A stretch of DNA of 64,000 bases from positions 23,305-87,304 of the forward strand of contig NZ_CALFBQ010000027.1 of NCBI RefSeq assembly GCF_937951745.1. Direction: 5' to 3'. Source of the stretch: an uncultured Chloroflexus sp. (GTDB lineage Bacteria > Chloroflexota > Chloroflexia > Chloroflexales > Chloroflexaceae). The notes under the pieces were generated by a model, which was given only the letters and a program-made list of their open reading frames with translations, had not been told where the DNA came from and made no database searches. Position numbers and translations under genes: made by a program. Positions 17,406 through 29,914 of this stretch are shown here, in pieces (within the stretch, counting starts at the first letter, position 1; each line of letters begins with the position of its first letter).

Positions 17406-20400
17406 TTAATTGCCCGGCGCAACGAGTGAGCGCGGCGCCAGCAGGTTGATCTCGATCTGACCGGTTACAAGCTGGCGCGCCGGATTGGGCAGCGGGGCGA
17501 CCCGCACTGGCGGTAGCGGCACCCCGCCAATGTTGCCCGGCGCTTGATTGACGATCTGCACTTCTAGCTCGATCTGAATCGTGAGCCGGGCGCGATCAAG
17601 CACGTCAGCCGTGTAGAGGTAGACATCAGGGCGCATCGCCGGCGCCGGCGGGCGGCTCCAGTAGAGATGGAGTTGATCATCGAGATCGCGTTCGCGTAGC
17701 ACGCTGGCGCCAAGCTGATCGCGGCTCTGGCCGCCAAGATAGCGATAGATGCAGCCGGTCAGCAGTTGCGGGGTGAGAAGCGGGCGCGCTCCCGGACGAC
17801 AACCGGCTATGCCGCGGCTGTCGGCAGCACGCGGATCAAAGCGTTGCCCACCCACTGCAACCTCGGCCAAACTCCAACCCACGACGCGCGCTTGGTAGGC
17901 ATACGGCCACGGTAATGGCTCATCGGCAAAGGTCAGGTTCGCCAGTTGCGGAGTCAGATCAAGCACCTCGCCCGATGGCTACGCAATTGCCGTGCCATCC
18001 GAGAGGTAAATACCATTCGTTTGGTTCGCGTCGTTCGTCGCCGGATCGAGCGTCGAGCGAATAGCCACCCGCAAATCACCACCTGCTGCGCCGATGGTAG
18101 AGGGCGGCGGCACCACATTGATCGTAAGCGCGGCGACATTGTCAACGGGATCATCCGCTGGCGTGCTGGTCGAGATGCGGGCCGTCGCCGGCAAGACCGC
18201 GCCGGCAGGCACGCTCGTCTGCACCACAACCTCGATAATACCGGCAGCTTGCGAATTCAGCGTCCCTAGATCCCAGCGCAATCGGCGACCGGTTTGGCTC
18301 GTAGACGGACGGCTAGACCCCACTAGTTGCACATCAGCCGGAAGCTCCAGTTCAAGCATCGTATTAGCAGCAGCGCGAGTTTGGACAGGGCGACGGCGAT
18401 ACAGGTTGCCGTAGTCAATCGTGTAGGCAAACACGCTGCCCTGCCCGACAATGCTGGCAGGCGCGCGCAATTGCACAAATGGGTTAGGACGCACGATCGT
18501 GACCATGGCGCTGGCCGTGTTATCAGCCTGATACGCGGGTAGTTCGGGGGTGGTCGTCGCAATGGTGGCCTGCGCCGCCAGTTGATCAACCGCGATCGTC
18601 GCCGGCAGAGTGAGACCAATGCGCAACTCGCCGCTCGCCGCCGGCAGCACTTCGCCAAGGGCACAGGTTAGCTGATAGCCATTACGCTGGCAGATCGGCG
18701 GCAAGGTGGTGAGCGTCGCTGTGCTCGGCACATCAACCGTGATCGTCACAGCACGAGCCAGCCCATTGCCAAGGTTGCGGTAGCCAACCACCAGCTCGGT
18801 CGCCTCACCCGCGGCTGCCGGCGCCGGCGCAAAGGCGAGACTGACTGACGGATTGGGACGCACATGGGCCGTGCTCGCCGTCGCCGTATTATCTGTCAGT
18901 GAGTCACCGGCAGTCGTGGTCGTGACAGTGGCCCGGTTATCAAGCCGGTCGGCTGCGGTTGGCCGTGGCTTTGTCTGCACACTAACAATAACCTCTTCAT
19001 TTGGCGCAATGCTGCTAATCGTGCAGCGCAATGTATGCTGCGCCCCTTCGTAGCGGCATGTTCCCGCCGGTGCGCGCAAGATGCTAGTAAAATCAACCTG
19101 CGCCGGCAAGGGATCGGCGATCGTCACATTAGCCGCCGGTGCGCTGCCGCGATTCACCACCCGCAGGGTGTAGAACAGTGCATCACCGCTGAGCACCGCT
19201 ACCGGCGCTTCTTTGCTGATGCTAAGTTCAGCTCTGATGAGACGGGTATGATGGCTGGCACGATTGTTCGTCAGATCATTGTCTGGCGGGTTAGCACTGA
19301 TTGTCGCCACAGCGGTAATAGTCTGACTCAGACTGGCGCCAAGGGCGGTTGGTGCGCGCCCACGAACCTCGATCGTGCCGCTTGCGTTGGGTGCAAGCTG
19401 CGCAAATTGCCAGACCAGTACCGAACCACTCTGGCTGGGTGGCCGACTAGCACTGAGAAACGTTACCCCAGACGGCAACTCCATCCGCACTTCGACGTTG
19501 GCAGCGGTACGATTGCCAGTATTGTGATAGGTCATCGTATAGGACAGTTCATCATTAACAATTGCTTCAGCCAACCCATGTAGTGAGATACGGAGATCCA
19601 TGTGAGTTTGGCCCAGCAACCCAACATCAATATCAGGTCGAATCGCACCGTGGGTTAGCTCTATCACTGCACTCGAGCCGGTTTGTTGGTCAATATCGCT
19701 ATCACGCTGCGGATTACCACCGCGACCAGACGACGTGAAGGAATACTCTGTCGGTAACACTGCCACCACACGGTATCGACCGGGTTCGAGGTTTGTAAAG
19801 GCATAGCGACCTTGGGCATCACTCACAACGGTGCGGGGGTAGGGTTGCACCGCCGGTGCTGGGCCGGGTAATCGCTCTAGACGCAACACCACGCCGGCTA
19901 TACCGGATTCGTTGGTGTCTTGCACACCATTACCATTGTGATCGAGCCAAACCCAATCACCGATCGTCGCCGGTTGAAATTGGCGGGTCAGGCCGATATC
20001 GACGTGACGAACCGTCTCTTCGCGCAATGGCAGGGGCAATGCGGCGCCGGTCACGCCATTGCCGGTATGCTGGCCGGCAAACTCAACCACACCAAAAACC
20101 GGATGGGCATCGCTATCACGGGTATCATCGGCACCAGCATTCATAGGCGCATACACCATGCCGGCTAACGGGCGGCCAACCGCAAACTCAGTCGGTGCCA
20201 CGCGAATTCGCAATGCACGGTTCGGCGGCACGGCGATGGTATAACTCCCGTCAGCCGCCGTAGTGACTGCACCTAGCGGCAAAGGTTCATCCGAAGCCAT
20301 TACTTCAAGCTTTACGTTGCTTAGCGGCGGTTCATTCGTATCACGAATGCCATTCCCGTCAGTGTCATGCCAAAGCTGACCGCTAATAAACGCATACGTA

Positions 20401-21950
20401 CAAAGGAGTTCCAGATCGCCTAATGATGTAGATTTATTGCTACCGGGCGGGATTAAGGTAATGGTTCGAGATGGATGTGGCTGGTTCGCCTCATACATCA
20501 TCAAGCCAGCCGAATTGTTACCAAGCAATGAGGTGGCGACTATCGTTTCTGTACCATTAGGACGCGGAATGGCGAGGAGGCTACCCATGTGGTTCTCGAC
20601 GTGGGCTGGATGCTCCCCAGAGTAGTGATGTATATGATCGTTAAGCCAGTCACTATGATCGGCTAGGTACTTATGATCTGTTTGATTTGGATTAACTAGA
20701 TCGATACGCGACCCGTTCGAGAGCGAAAGCGTCCACGCTCCCTGCATCAACTGGTAATTAAGCGTATCGCCTTGGCTGATAGAGGTATAGTGTTCAACAG
20801 GCGGTGGACCGAAGAAGGTCAGGTCACCAATCCGATCACGCAAGGCGAGACGTAAGAACTGATTGTCAGGGCTAAACGCAAGATCGGTAAGGAAAGGCTG
20901 AGCATGAAAAATAGCACGACTTTTTCGATATACCTGTAATCTTTCGAGTTGCTCATTCCACGGATTCCAGCCATAAATCTGATCATTTGGTTTTAACGAT
21001 CGCAATACCTCCATGTACGTTGAAGAGCGGAAACGATTTTGGAACGTCTCAGTCATCAGTTCTTGCGTGATAATCAAGCTCCAGTCACCTGTATCAACCG
21101 TCAAAGCAAGCACATGGGCTGAAGGTTTTCCAAATGAAGCCGCAGTATCGGTAACGCCAACAAACAATTGCACACTACGATTATCCGAAATAGGTGCAAA
21201 TTCGAGGGCGAAAGGACGCAGATTGGGTAGAATTCGCTGATCTGAGCTAATTAACTGGAAAGGTATGGCTATTGGCGTCAAACGACGGGGAAGCGCTTGG
21301 GTAATATCGTAGCGTTCAATGTGTCGTGCCGCGAGGTTTACGATGTACAGAGTAGCTCCATCTGGACTGATCTCCATATCACCCAATCCAGTTTTGCCGA
21401 CTGCACTCAATACGGCTGTATCGTTCCGATCCGGCGAAAGTCTATCTTGACCTGCATTGGGTATAACAAACGACGCCCGCCATTGACCTTCGTTAAAGCG
21501 ATATTCATAGACTCCACCCGGACCAAGTGGGCCAAAACTCGTAAATCGGCGGGTGAAGGCGGAGGCAAACAACCGTGGCATGCCGCTAATTGCGCCATCA
21601 TCGTAAGCAAGACCGTAGACTGAACCAATACCGGTATGTTGGGCAATGCGTTGTTGATGTCCGGCATTAGTTGTGCCAATTGGCGCAAGTGGCTGTTTAA
21701 CCCCACTTATCGTTACCCGAACAAGTGCCGGATCATTCGCCGACACCGGTGCATAGATGGTGTCAGCAAAACAGGTCGTCGCTAGCGACAGATCGTCGTT
21801 TAGGCAAGGCACCACACTCGCAAAGCCGGTTATACCGGTTTGAGCGACAGCCGGTAACGGTGTCAGTGATGGTAACGTTACAAAGAGGATGGCCACAACC
21901 AACCCAATCAACCAGCGTAGATGGCGACACATAGGGATACGATTGTTCAC
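17406..21950 (-). pseudogene. Giant secreted SdrD_B/DUF11 repeat protein interrupted by one in-frame TAG
   Basis: One reading frame of about 1,514 codons is broken by a single TAG at 17979-17981. The part before the stop (1,323 residues) has a signal peptide (about 1-37, cleavage near PAVAQ), an N-terminal propeller-like region (to about 500) with MEISPDGATLYI, two SdrD_B-like domains (near 518 and 658; HDTDGNGIRDTNE, DHNGNGVQDTNE) and four DUF11-like repeats (near 783, 905, 1030, 1155). Four codons after the TAG, the same frame continues for another 187 codons of similar secreted-type sequence (DLTPQLANLTFADEPLPW). GTG 21950 is the chosen start, with GGAGG 4 nt upstream. Probably a surface adhesin linked to the Tad pilus. 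A separate GTG-started 186-residue gene at 17966 is the alternative reading, but it would lack any signal peptide. Confidence 0.7.
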
Positions 21951-22045
21951 GGTGCCTCCTGCGTCGGTTTGAAGCATGCACTCACCTATAGCGACGCGCA
22001 CCGCGTCACTCAGTGAGTGCAAACTATGTTGCGAACAACGGTCTT

Positions 22046-23107
22046 TTATCGGCCAACGAGGGGAACGTAGACAGTATGCGAGACGGTGGATGTAATCATC
22101 ACTGGATCAATCGCTCGACCATTGCCGGCGCGATCAAACAATTGAATACGTAAAGCTGAGGCTTGTTGTGGTGGTGCCTCGAATAACACGTTTAGTCCAA
22201 ATGGCGTGCTGGTGGCAGCGAGTGTCGCTGCTGACCCTGCTTGCACTTCAGACGCCTCCAACACGTGGTAAACCGGTTCGCCAAGTTCAACACCATCTGA
22301 GGTAACAAACTGCCACTCAACCGCCCACGGCAGAGGAGCATGTGCATCGTTAAATTGCCCGGTAATAGTTAATCTTGTGCCATCTTCGACAACTGTCGCT
22401 GTGGCACGAATATCTGCCAGTGTTGGCGGCGTTACATCGCGCACAATAGAGACATCGTGTACAACTACATTTGAAACCCGATCGAACAGGGCCATAGAAA
22501 GGCTAATCGGTCGTTCCACCGCTGGCAAGGGATATTCCGCTTCATATCGATCCGGAACATCCGCTTCAAAGATATACAAGACTGTCTGATCAATGCTAAT
22601 ACCTCCATCTCGCAGTCCAGCACACTCATTATCGCCAATGATGCTGACGAGTATTGTATCTTGATTGGTATATCCGCTCATTGCTCGCTGCGGCGTGACT
22701 AAGTTTATCTGAACATCCACCGAGTTATCCTTGAAAAACCCTCCCTGAAGTGAAATAAGGTTACCCCCTTGATCACGTATCTGGGCATGTAGCTCATATT
22801 GCTGACACACAACCCCAGTATCTGGCGGCGCTTGAATGATGATATTGCCATAGCCGGCATACACAAAAACTATCGGCTGCTAGGGGTCTGCATCAGTAGG
22901 CGGCTCATTCCAGCGCCAACGCACCTCGTTAAAACCAACCGGTAATTGCGAAAATTCTACGATAACATTTCCATCACTACGAACTTGACGAAATACGTAC
23001 ATAATTATCTCTGACTGCGCCGCCACTGGTTGCACTACCCAAGAGCAGAACCAGATCAGGCCAAGGAAAAGAAACAGCATAGGATGACGACGGTTATGGA
23101 AAGACAT
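22046..23107 (-). pseudogene. Secreted protein interrupted by one in-frame TAG
   Basis: A single frame runs from ATG 23107 (AAGGAG 7 nt upstream) to 22046 with one TAG at 22880-22882. The first 75 codons carry a clear signal peptide ending near VVQPVAAQ. After the TAG the frame continues open for 277 codons to the end with Ig-like secreted sequence (RDVTPPTLADIRATATVV) and the C-terminus VYVPLVGR, a tail I recall from other exported Chloroflexota proteins. The downstream ORF has no signal peptide of its own, so the two halves belong together. It lies between the giant repeat protein and the PAP2-like lipoprotein. A CAG to TAG change would explain the stop. Confidence 0.75.
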
Positions 23108-23123
23108 CGTAAAGCTCCTTATC

Positions 23124-24416
23124 CTAGCGCGTAAGTACATACCGCGCGACATCACGGCCCAAGGTCATTCCCTGCATGCCATCCATAAACCAATGCACAC
23201 CACCGATGATTCGTGAGCGGGTAGCATCAGCGGCACGCTCGACGAGCAGGTCTTTGTGGTGTGGGAAGGTGACAATTAGCAGATTGGCCGCCGCCGAGCT
23301 AAAAGCGGCATGGCCCGACGGGTACGAAGGGTGGGGTGGGGTGGGCAACACCGGTTGCCATACCGGATCGACTTCAGCCATCCATTGTTCGGGCCGCTGG
23401 AAGCCATACAGGTATTTGTTATACCAACACGCGACAGCAGTATCGTGCATCGCGACGCCGAGATGGGCAAGGAGCGACGCCGTCTGCATTTCATCGAGCT
23501 TGTTGACTAACGCCATCGTAATCGCCGTCTCAAACCAGAGACCGGCAGGCGTGACGGTACCCACATCGGCGTGCCAATACCATGCCAGTTCGCGATGCTC
23601 ATCAGTCAGCACTTTCTGCCCTGCTCGAAAGTTAGTGCGTTCGCGCTCCATCTCTTCACTGTCCCACGCTGGCGGTGGCGGTAACACAATGGCATCACCG
23701 GCGGGCAGGGCAACCGTCTTGACCGTGCCCCAATGCGGGTCAAGCGGGAGCTTGTTCGTGTTCCACCCACCACTTGCCGGCAAGGCAATCTCATACACCG
23801 CATTGCTGCCATCCTGCTGCGCCCACGCGACCACCTCGTGCCCCACCGCTTGCCCAATCTGGAAGCTGCGCGCGAGTTGTTCCGGCGGCACCGGATCGCG
23901 CAGCCACAGCCCATGCCAACGTGACACGTAGACATACCCCTCAATAATCTCGTTGTGTTGGGGATGGAGATAGCGCAACACCGGCCACATCGCGCCGGCC
24001 AGCAGCGCAGGGTTATCAACCGGCTGCTCCTGTGCGGCTTCACGCCCGACCATTAATGCATCGTTGAGCGCCACCGATACCAGCATCAATTCACGGGCGG
24101 CCCGATTGGGCGGCAGCCCATCACGGGCAATTAATTTGAGCGTGGTCTTGAGCCATTCGACGGCAACTGTGTGTGCCGTGTTCGTTGGTGGCGCTGGCGG
24201 CAAGTCGGCAAATGGTGCGTTTGCTGCGGCAGCTAATACCGCGCTCGTATCGGTCATTAACCAAAGCCGCGGCTTCAATGGGCTAATTAGCCTGCCACTC
24301 GCCACAGGAGCTTGGGTAGGCGCTGGCGTGGGCCGGGATGGTTCGGGGGCGCTGGTCAATGGCGCAGCGCAGGCGGTCAGGACGAAGAGCAAGACGAACA
24401 GGTGGACGAATCGCAT
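23124..24416 (-). CDS. Lipoprotein of the PAP2/vanadium-haloperoxidase superfamily
   Basis: A 430-residue protein with a lipoprotein signal (LFVLTAC, lipidated Cys about 16), a Pro/Thr-rich linker and a helical VCPO/PAP2 domain. The active-site block is visible: PSYPSGHAAFSSAA with the acid-base His, then SRIIGGVHWFMDG with the Arg and His that bind vanadate or phosphate. Family members are vanadium haloperoxidases or acid phosphatases; which applies here cannot be told. ATG 24416 is preceded by GAGGTG. It ends 16 nt before the interrupted secreted gene, so the two are probably one transcript. Confidence 0.83.
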   Translation of the reverse strand: MRFVHLFVLLFVLTACAAPLTSAPEPSRPTPAPTQAPVASGRLISPLKPRLWLMTDTSAVLAAAANAPFADLPPAPPTNTAHTVAVEWLKTTLKLIARDGLPPNRAARELMLVSVALNDALMVGREAAQEQPVDNPALLAGAMWPVLRYLHPQHNEIIEGYVYVSRWHGLWLRDPVPPEQLARSFQIGQAVGHEVVAWAQQDGSNAVYEIALPASGGWNTNKLPLDPHWGTVKTVALPAGDAIVLPPPPAWDSEEMERERTNFRAGQKVLTDEHRELAWYWHADVGTVTPAGLWFETAITMALVNKLDEMQTASLLAHLGVAMHDTAVACWYNKYLYGFQRPEQWMAEVDPVWQPVLPTPPHPSYPSGHAAFSSAAANLLIVTFPHHKDLLVERAADATRSRIIGGVHWFMDGMQGMTLGRDVARYVLTR

Positions 24417-24628
24417 GCGACACCTCAGCGGTACAAAAATGTGTGCTCATATATGAAACCGCGCGAGATGCCAAAAGGATTCGCAGAAATTTCGAGCAAT
24501 TGTTGAATGTCTCACTCTGGGGTAAACAAGCAGCAGTTGGCGGCTCAGTGCAGGTGACGCTGCGCGCGCAAGAGATTTGCCATCTGCGCGCTGCTACAAC
24601 CGCGACATACTGATTGAAAAGACATAAC

Positions 24629-24660
24629 AGCCCCTCTCTCATCAATTGTGGAGAGGAGCT
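24629..24660. terminator. Possible terminator hairpin after pyrG
   Basis: A 10-bp stem with one mismatch (AGCCCCTCTC / GAGAGGAGCT) lies 30 nt past the stop codon of pyrG on the minus strand. The T-rich stretch follows at a distance rather than directly, so it is a weak candidate. The rest of 24417-24689 shows nothing else. Confidence 0.35.
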
Positions 24661-24689
24661 CTTTATCAGGTTATACGCTTTAACAAAGG

Positions 24690-26366
<1,677 letters not shown>

Positions 26367-26542
26367 TCAACCTTCGGTTGAACCGACCCACGCTGGCGCT
26401 CGCTTGCACTGTGCCGAAGCGGATTGCATGCCACACAATCGCTATTTACCGGATAGTCACACGTCCTATGATGAGCAGCATGTGTCTGCCGCACGTTTAC
26501 ACTTCAATTTTTCAGTATACCACATGTAAGCAGTATGAATGG

Positions 26543-27214
26543 TCAACTATGAGCCGGGCGCAGGATAACGATCCGGGTCTGCTCCTCATCGGCAGGCAAG
26601 GCATTCGCATTAACCACCAGCTTTTCTTCGGGGGTATATTCTTTCATACCCATTTCGCTCACAAACTTTTCGAGCGGCGCCAGCGGCGGGTCGAAATCGA
26701 TCTGCCCCATCGCGTAATGCATTGGGATTACAAAACGAGGTTCGATCTGGCTGATCACATTACTAGCCATAGCCGGCCCAATCGTCTCGCCGCCGCCTAC
26801 CGGCACAAACAGCACATCGACGTTCGAGCCAATCTCTTCAAGCTGGCTCGTGGTCAATTCGTGGCCAAGATCGCCGAGATGGCAGAAGACCAAATCATCG
26901 AGATGGATGATATACACGGTATTGAAGCCGCGTTCAGCACCTTTCACTGTGTCGTGGAAGGTGCGCACGCCGGTAATCAGTACCCCGCCAATCTCATACT
27001 CGCCGGGGCCATCAACCACAAAGACGCGATCGCGCAGGGGGCGCACCGCAGCCACGTGATCGTGGTCAGGATGATGATGGCTAACGGTGACGATCGTCGC
27101 GGTTGGCCGGCCTAGGTCGAAACCGATCGAGCGATGGTAGGGATCGCACACGATGGTGCCATCGCGACCGCGCAAGCGAAAACAGGCATGACCGAGATAT
27201 TGTACTTCTGCCAT
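26543..27214 (-). CDS. UlaG-like metallo-beta-lactamase-fold hydrolase
   Basis: A 223-residue MBL-fold protein of the UlaG/UPF0173-like group. It has YLGHACFRLRG at the start, the zinc-binding HHHPDHDH, later a GDLGHELT segment, and PMHYAMG near the end. The true substrate is unknown in most members; some act on phosphodiesters or lactones. ATG 27214 was chosen because AAGGA precedes it and the MBL fold starts directly there; the longer upstream frame is unrelated in composition. It lies 213 nt upstream of pyrG, same strand. Confidence 0.87.
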   Translation of the reverse strand: MAEVQYLGHACFRLRGRDGTIVCDPYHRSIGFDLGRPTATIVTVSHHHPDHDHVAAVRPLRDRVFVVDGPGEYEIGGVLITGVRTFHDTVKGAERGFNTVYIIHLDDLVFCHLGDLGHELTTSQLEEIGSNVDVLFVPVGGGETIGPAMASNVISQIEPRFVIPMHYAMGQIDFDPPLAPLEKFVSEMGMKEYTPEEKLVVNANALPADEEQTRIVILRPAHS

Positions 27215-27784
27215 AGTGAAATCCTTAACATCGTCAGGCGACCGTAACCGAGTATGTACCGTGACGCACTTCTTATTTTCTGTTGGCAAGCTGTTGCCGG
27301 CTGCAAAATGATCCGATGCAGCCACATCATATCCAGCAAGCCGGTGTCTGTCCAATAGCACAGATAGCGTTTTGGGAAGGCAATCCGCTGTTGTCACTGC
27401 CATTCCCACTGCTCATCCTCGCACCTGCAAGCGAAAGACAGAGAATCGCTGCGCCTCCTGATGACCGAAACAGACGCTAACCCAACCGGATTCGCCAGAA
27501 GACGCTATCCCTGTGCAGGGCAGGAATGTGCGCCAAACGCGATCGAGACACGAGACACTGCTGCTGCGGCCCGGCCTCTCCCGAATGCTCCACCTGCGGG
27601 TGGGTCGCCCGGCGCATGTGCCTTGTATCAGCGCGTTGCTTGCCACGGGTCCACCTGCAGATGGGTCACCCATACTCCAGCGCTACGCTTGCGGATCGTC
27701 TCTCGGTGTTTGTGCCAGACTAAATCACGCCTTGCGAAACAATGTTGGCCCAGTCTACCTTGACGCTATAGCTCATCGGCCATC
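27215..27784. other. 570-nt gap with one short direct repeat
   Basis: No gene of convincing composition was found on either strand. Two copies of a 21-nt string that differ at three positions lie at 27590-27610 and 27651-27671 (beginning CCACCTGC and ending GGGTCRCCC), 61 nt apart. Otherwise nothing recognised. Confidence 0.5.
27590..27671. repeat. Short direct repeat, 61-nt period
   Basis: Two 21-nt copies (27590-27610, 27651-27671) differ only by three G/A changes. Each copy is itself weakly palindromic around CTGC. Purpose unknown. Confidence 0.5.
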
Positions 27785-28453
27785 TTACCAATCTGGCCCA
27801 TCCTCCCCCAGATGCAATTCACGCCAAAGGCGAGCAAGGATGGGCCGGATCAGATCGGCGGCAAATCCGCGGCGTAGCAGATAACCACCGAAGCGGCGTT
27901 GAAAGGCGGCCCAATCGGCAACCTTCGCATAGCGCGGCAGAACAGCACGCGCGACTGCCTCGGCCCGCTCACGCTCGCTCATACCATCATCTTCCGCCGC
28001 TAACGCTTCATCGATAATCGCCGGCTCAATCCCCTTGTGGCGCAATTCGGCCCGCAAGGCGCGATTGCCGCGAGGACGCAAGGCGCGCCGGTTAGCGACC
28101 CAGCGACTGGCAAAATCAGCGTCATTAAGCAGACCCAATTCGTGCAGCCGGGCAATCGCGCGCGTACACGTCGCCTCGTCAAAACCTTTGCGCTGCAGAT
28201 AACGCCACATTTCAGCAGTCGAACGCGGTCGCCGCTCAAGCTGCTGCAACGCTTTCTGCAATGCCTGATCAGCCTGCTCGCTGGCAACGAGGCGTTCCCA
28301 TGCCGTCTCATCAAGCTGCACGCCTACCGCCAAACGCTCGCGCACCAGCGTATTGAGGCTAATGCCCAGCGCAAACTCGCCGTCAATGAAGACATTGACA
28401 CGCTGCGGGTCATTGCTTTGCTGGCGAATAGCGGTGATGGTACCGGTTGGCAT
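27785..28453 (-). CDS. recX: RecX family regulator of RecA
   Basis: A 222-residue RecX protein, which binds RecA filaments and limits their activity. The N-terminal part (TITAIRQQSNDPQRVNVFIDG) matches the extended RecX of Gram-positive-type genomes. Three-helix repeats follow with RPRSTAEMWRYLQRKGF and LNDADFASRWVANR. It lies on the same strand as recA, 323 nt downstream of its stop. The long gap holds repeats, so co-transcription is uncertain. Confidence 0.9.
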   Translation of the reverse strand: MPTGTITAIRQQSNDPQRVNVFIDGEFALGISLNTLVRERLAVGVQLDETAWERLVASEQADQALQKALQQLERRPRSTAEMWRYLQRKGFDEATCTRAIARLHELGLLNDADFASRWVANRRALRPRGNRALRAELRHKGIEPAIIDEALAAEDDGMSERERAEAVARAVLPRYAKVADWAAFQRRFGGYLLRRGFAADLIRPILARLWRELHLGEDGPDW

Positions 28454-28776
28454 AGCGCAGGTCTAGCTCGTTCGCAACTAGCAGGAGTTGGATATGTTGG
28501 CGCAGGCAGCAGTGCATTGCGCTTCCTGCGACACCCAAACCGGGAAAAGGACCCTCTCGGCGGCGCACCGTAACGATTGCACTACGCGCGCAGCCATCAC
28601 CGCGCCGCGTAAGCAGCGACTGCACGCGGTGACAATGCGCCCGCATAGCAGTGGTGCGCTCGCGTCCATCGCGCCGCGTAAGCAGCGACTGCACCCTGCC
28701 CACACCGCCCCAAGAACGATGAACGCCGCTAGCCACACTCTCGCCAACGGCGCTCACCCTGCCTACAACGCGAACG
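28454..28776. other. 323-nt recA-recX gap with direct repeat
   Basis: No gene was found. Two copies of a 24-nt string (GCGCCGCGTAAGCAGCGACT plus four more bases) lie at 28602-28625 and 28671-28694, 69 nt apart. Confidence 0.5.
28602..28694. repeat. 24-nt direct repeat between recA and recX
   Basis: Two identical copies at 28602-28625 and 28671-28694, both preceded by CCATC. Only two copies were seen, with spacers unlike CRISPR units. Confidence 0.6.
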
Positions 28777-29832
28777 CTACTCTTCAAAAATACCGTCATC
28801 GTCGCCGACATCGGCGCTCGGCGCAATCACTGACGGATTGGTCAACGCTTGCGCTTTTATCAAGCGTTCGATCTCATCGGTCAGGGCCGGATTATTCTTG
28901 AGAAACTCGCGCACATTTTCGCGCCCTTGGCCGAGCCGATCTTCACCGAGATAGAACCACGCACCGCTCTTGCGGATGATGCCCAACTCAGTGCCGATGT
29001 CAATGATATTGCCTTCGCGCGAGATGCCTTCGTTGGCCAGAATATCGAATTCGGCCTGCCGGAAGGGCGGCGCGACTTTGTTCTTGATCACCTTTACCCG
29101 CACCCGCGAACCGATCGCCTCTTGCCCTTGCTTGAGCGTCTCGATCCGCCGAATGTCAAGCCGCACCGAGGCATAGAACTTGAGCGCCTGCCCGCCAGTG
29201 GTCGTTTCCGGCGAGCCGAACATCACGCCAATCTTCATCCGCAACTGGTTGATAAAGATGACAACCGTGCGACTCTTGCTGATCGCGCCCGACAATTTGC
29301 GCAACGCTTGGCTCATTAGGCGAGCTTGCATACCGGGCATCGAATCGCCCATATCGCCTTCAATTTCGGCCCGCGGCACCAAGGCGGCGACCGAGTCGAT
29401 CACAATCACGTCGATCGCGTTCGAGCGCACCAGCATTTCGCAGATCTCAAGCGCCTGCTCGCCGGTGTCGGGCTGTGATACCAGCAGGTCATTGGTATTG
29501 ACGCCACACCGCGCTGCGTAGACGGGGTCAAAAGCGTGTTCGGCGTCGATAAAGGCGCAGACGCCACCCATCTTCTGCGCTTCGGCGATAATGTGTTGGG
29601 CCAGCGTAGTTTTGCCGCTGCTCTCAGGGCCAAAAATCTCGATCACGCGCCCGCGCGGTACGCCGCCGATGCCCAGCGCAATGTCGAGGGCAATCGAACC
29701 GGTGGGAATGGCTTCGATGGCCAGCCGGTTCCCAACCTCTCCCATCTTCATGATGGAGCCTTTGCCAAACTTTCGATCGATCTGCGACATTGCCGCCGCG
29801 AGCGCTTTTTCTTTCTCCGGGGTGATTGCCAT
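28777..29832 (-). CDS. recA: Recombinase A
   Basis: A 351-residue RecA, the ATP-dependent strand-exchange protein that also triggers the SOS response. Walker [32 protein letters not shown] with Walker B, and loop L2 [18 protein letters not shown] are all present. The start is given as the ATG before [10 protein letters not shown], matching the usual RecA N-terminus. A GTG at 29862 in the same frame has a better-placed GAGGAG and would add 10 residues. A 31-bp palindrome covers the promoter upstream. Confidence 0.97.
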   Translation of the reverse strand: MAITPEKEKALAAAMSQIDRKFGKGSIMKMGEVGNRLAIEAIPTGSIALDIALGIGGVPRGRVIEIFGPESSGKTTLAQHIIAEAQKMGGVCAFIDAEHAFDPVYAARCGVNTNDLLVSQPDTGEQALEICEMLVRSNAIDVIVIDSVAALVPRAEIEGDMGDSMPGMQARLMSQALRKLSGAISKSRTVVIFINQLRMKIGVMFGSPETTTGGQALKFYASVRLDIRRIETLKQGQEAIGSRVRVKVIKNKVAPPFRQAEFDILANEGISREGNIIDIGTELGIIRKSGAWFYLGEDRLGQGRENVREFLKNNPALTDEIERLIKAQALTNPSVIAPSADVGDDDGIFEE

Positions 29833-29914
29833 CGCGGGCGCTCCTCCATTATTCGTACCCACTCGTATGCTCCTCTTGCTACTCTACTCGATGGGGAGGG
29901 CGCTGTCAACGCCG

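Noticed and set aside
17979..22882. Amber codon reassigned genome-wide
   Set aside because: rsmA ends with TAG shortly followed by another stop, so TAG works as a normal stop in this window.
27461..27884. Several overlapping ORFs in the gap before recX
   Set aside because: They differ in frame, have Arg/Pro/Cys-rich composition and no start signals.
28602..28694. CRISPR-like repeat
   Set aside because: Only two 24-nt copies with one spacer, and no cas genes nearby.
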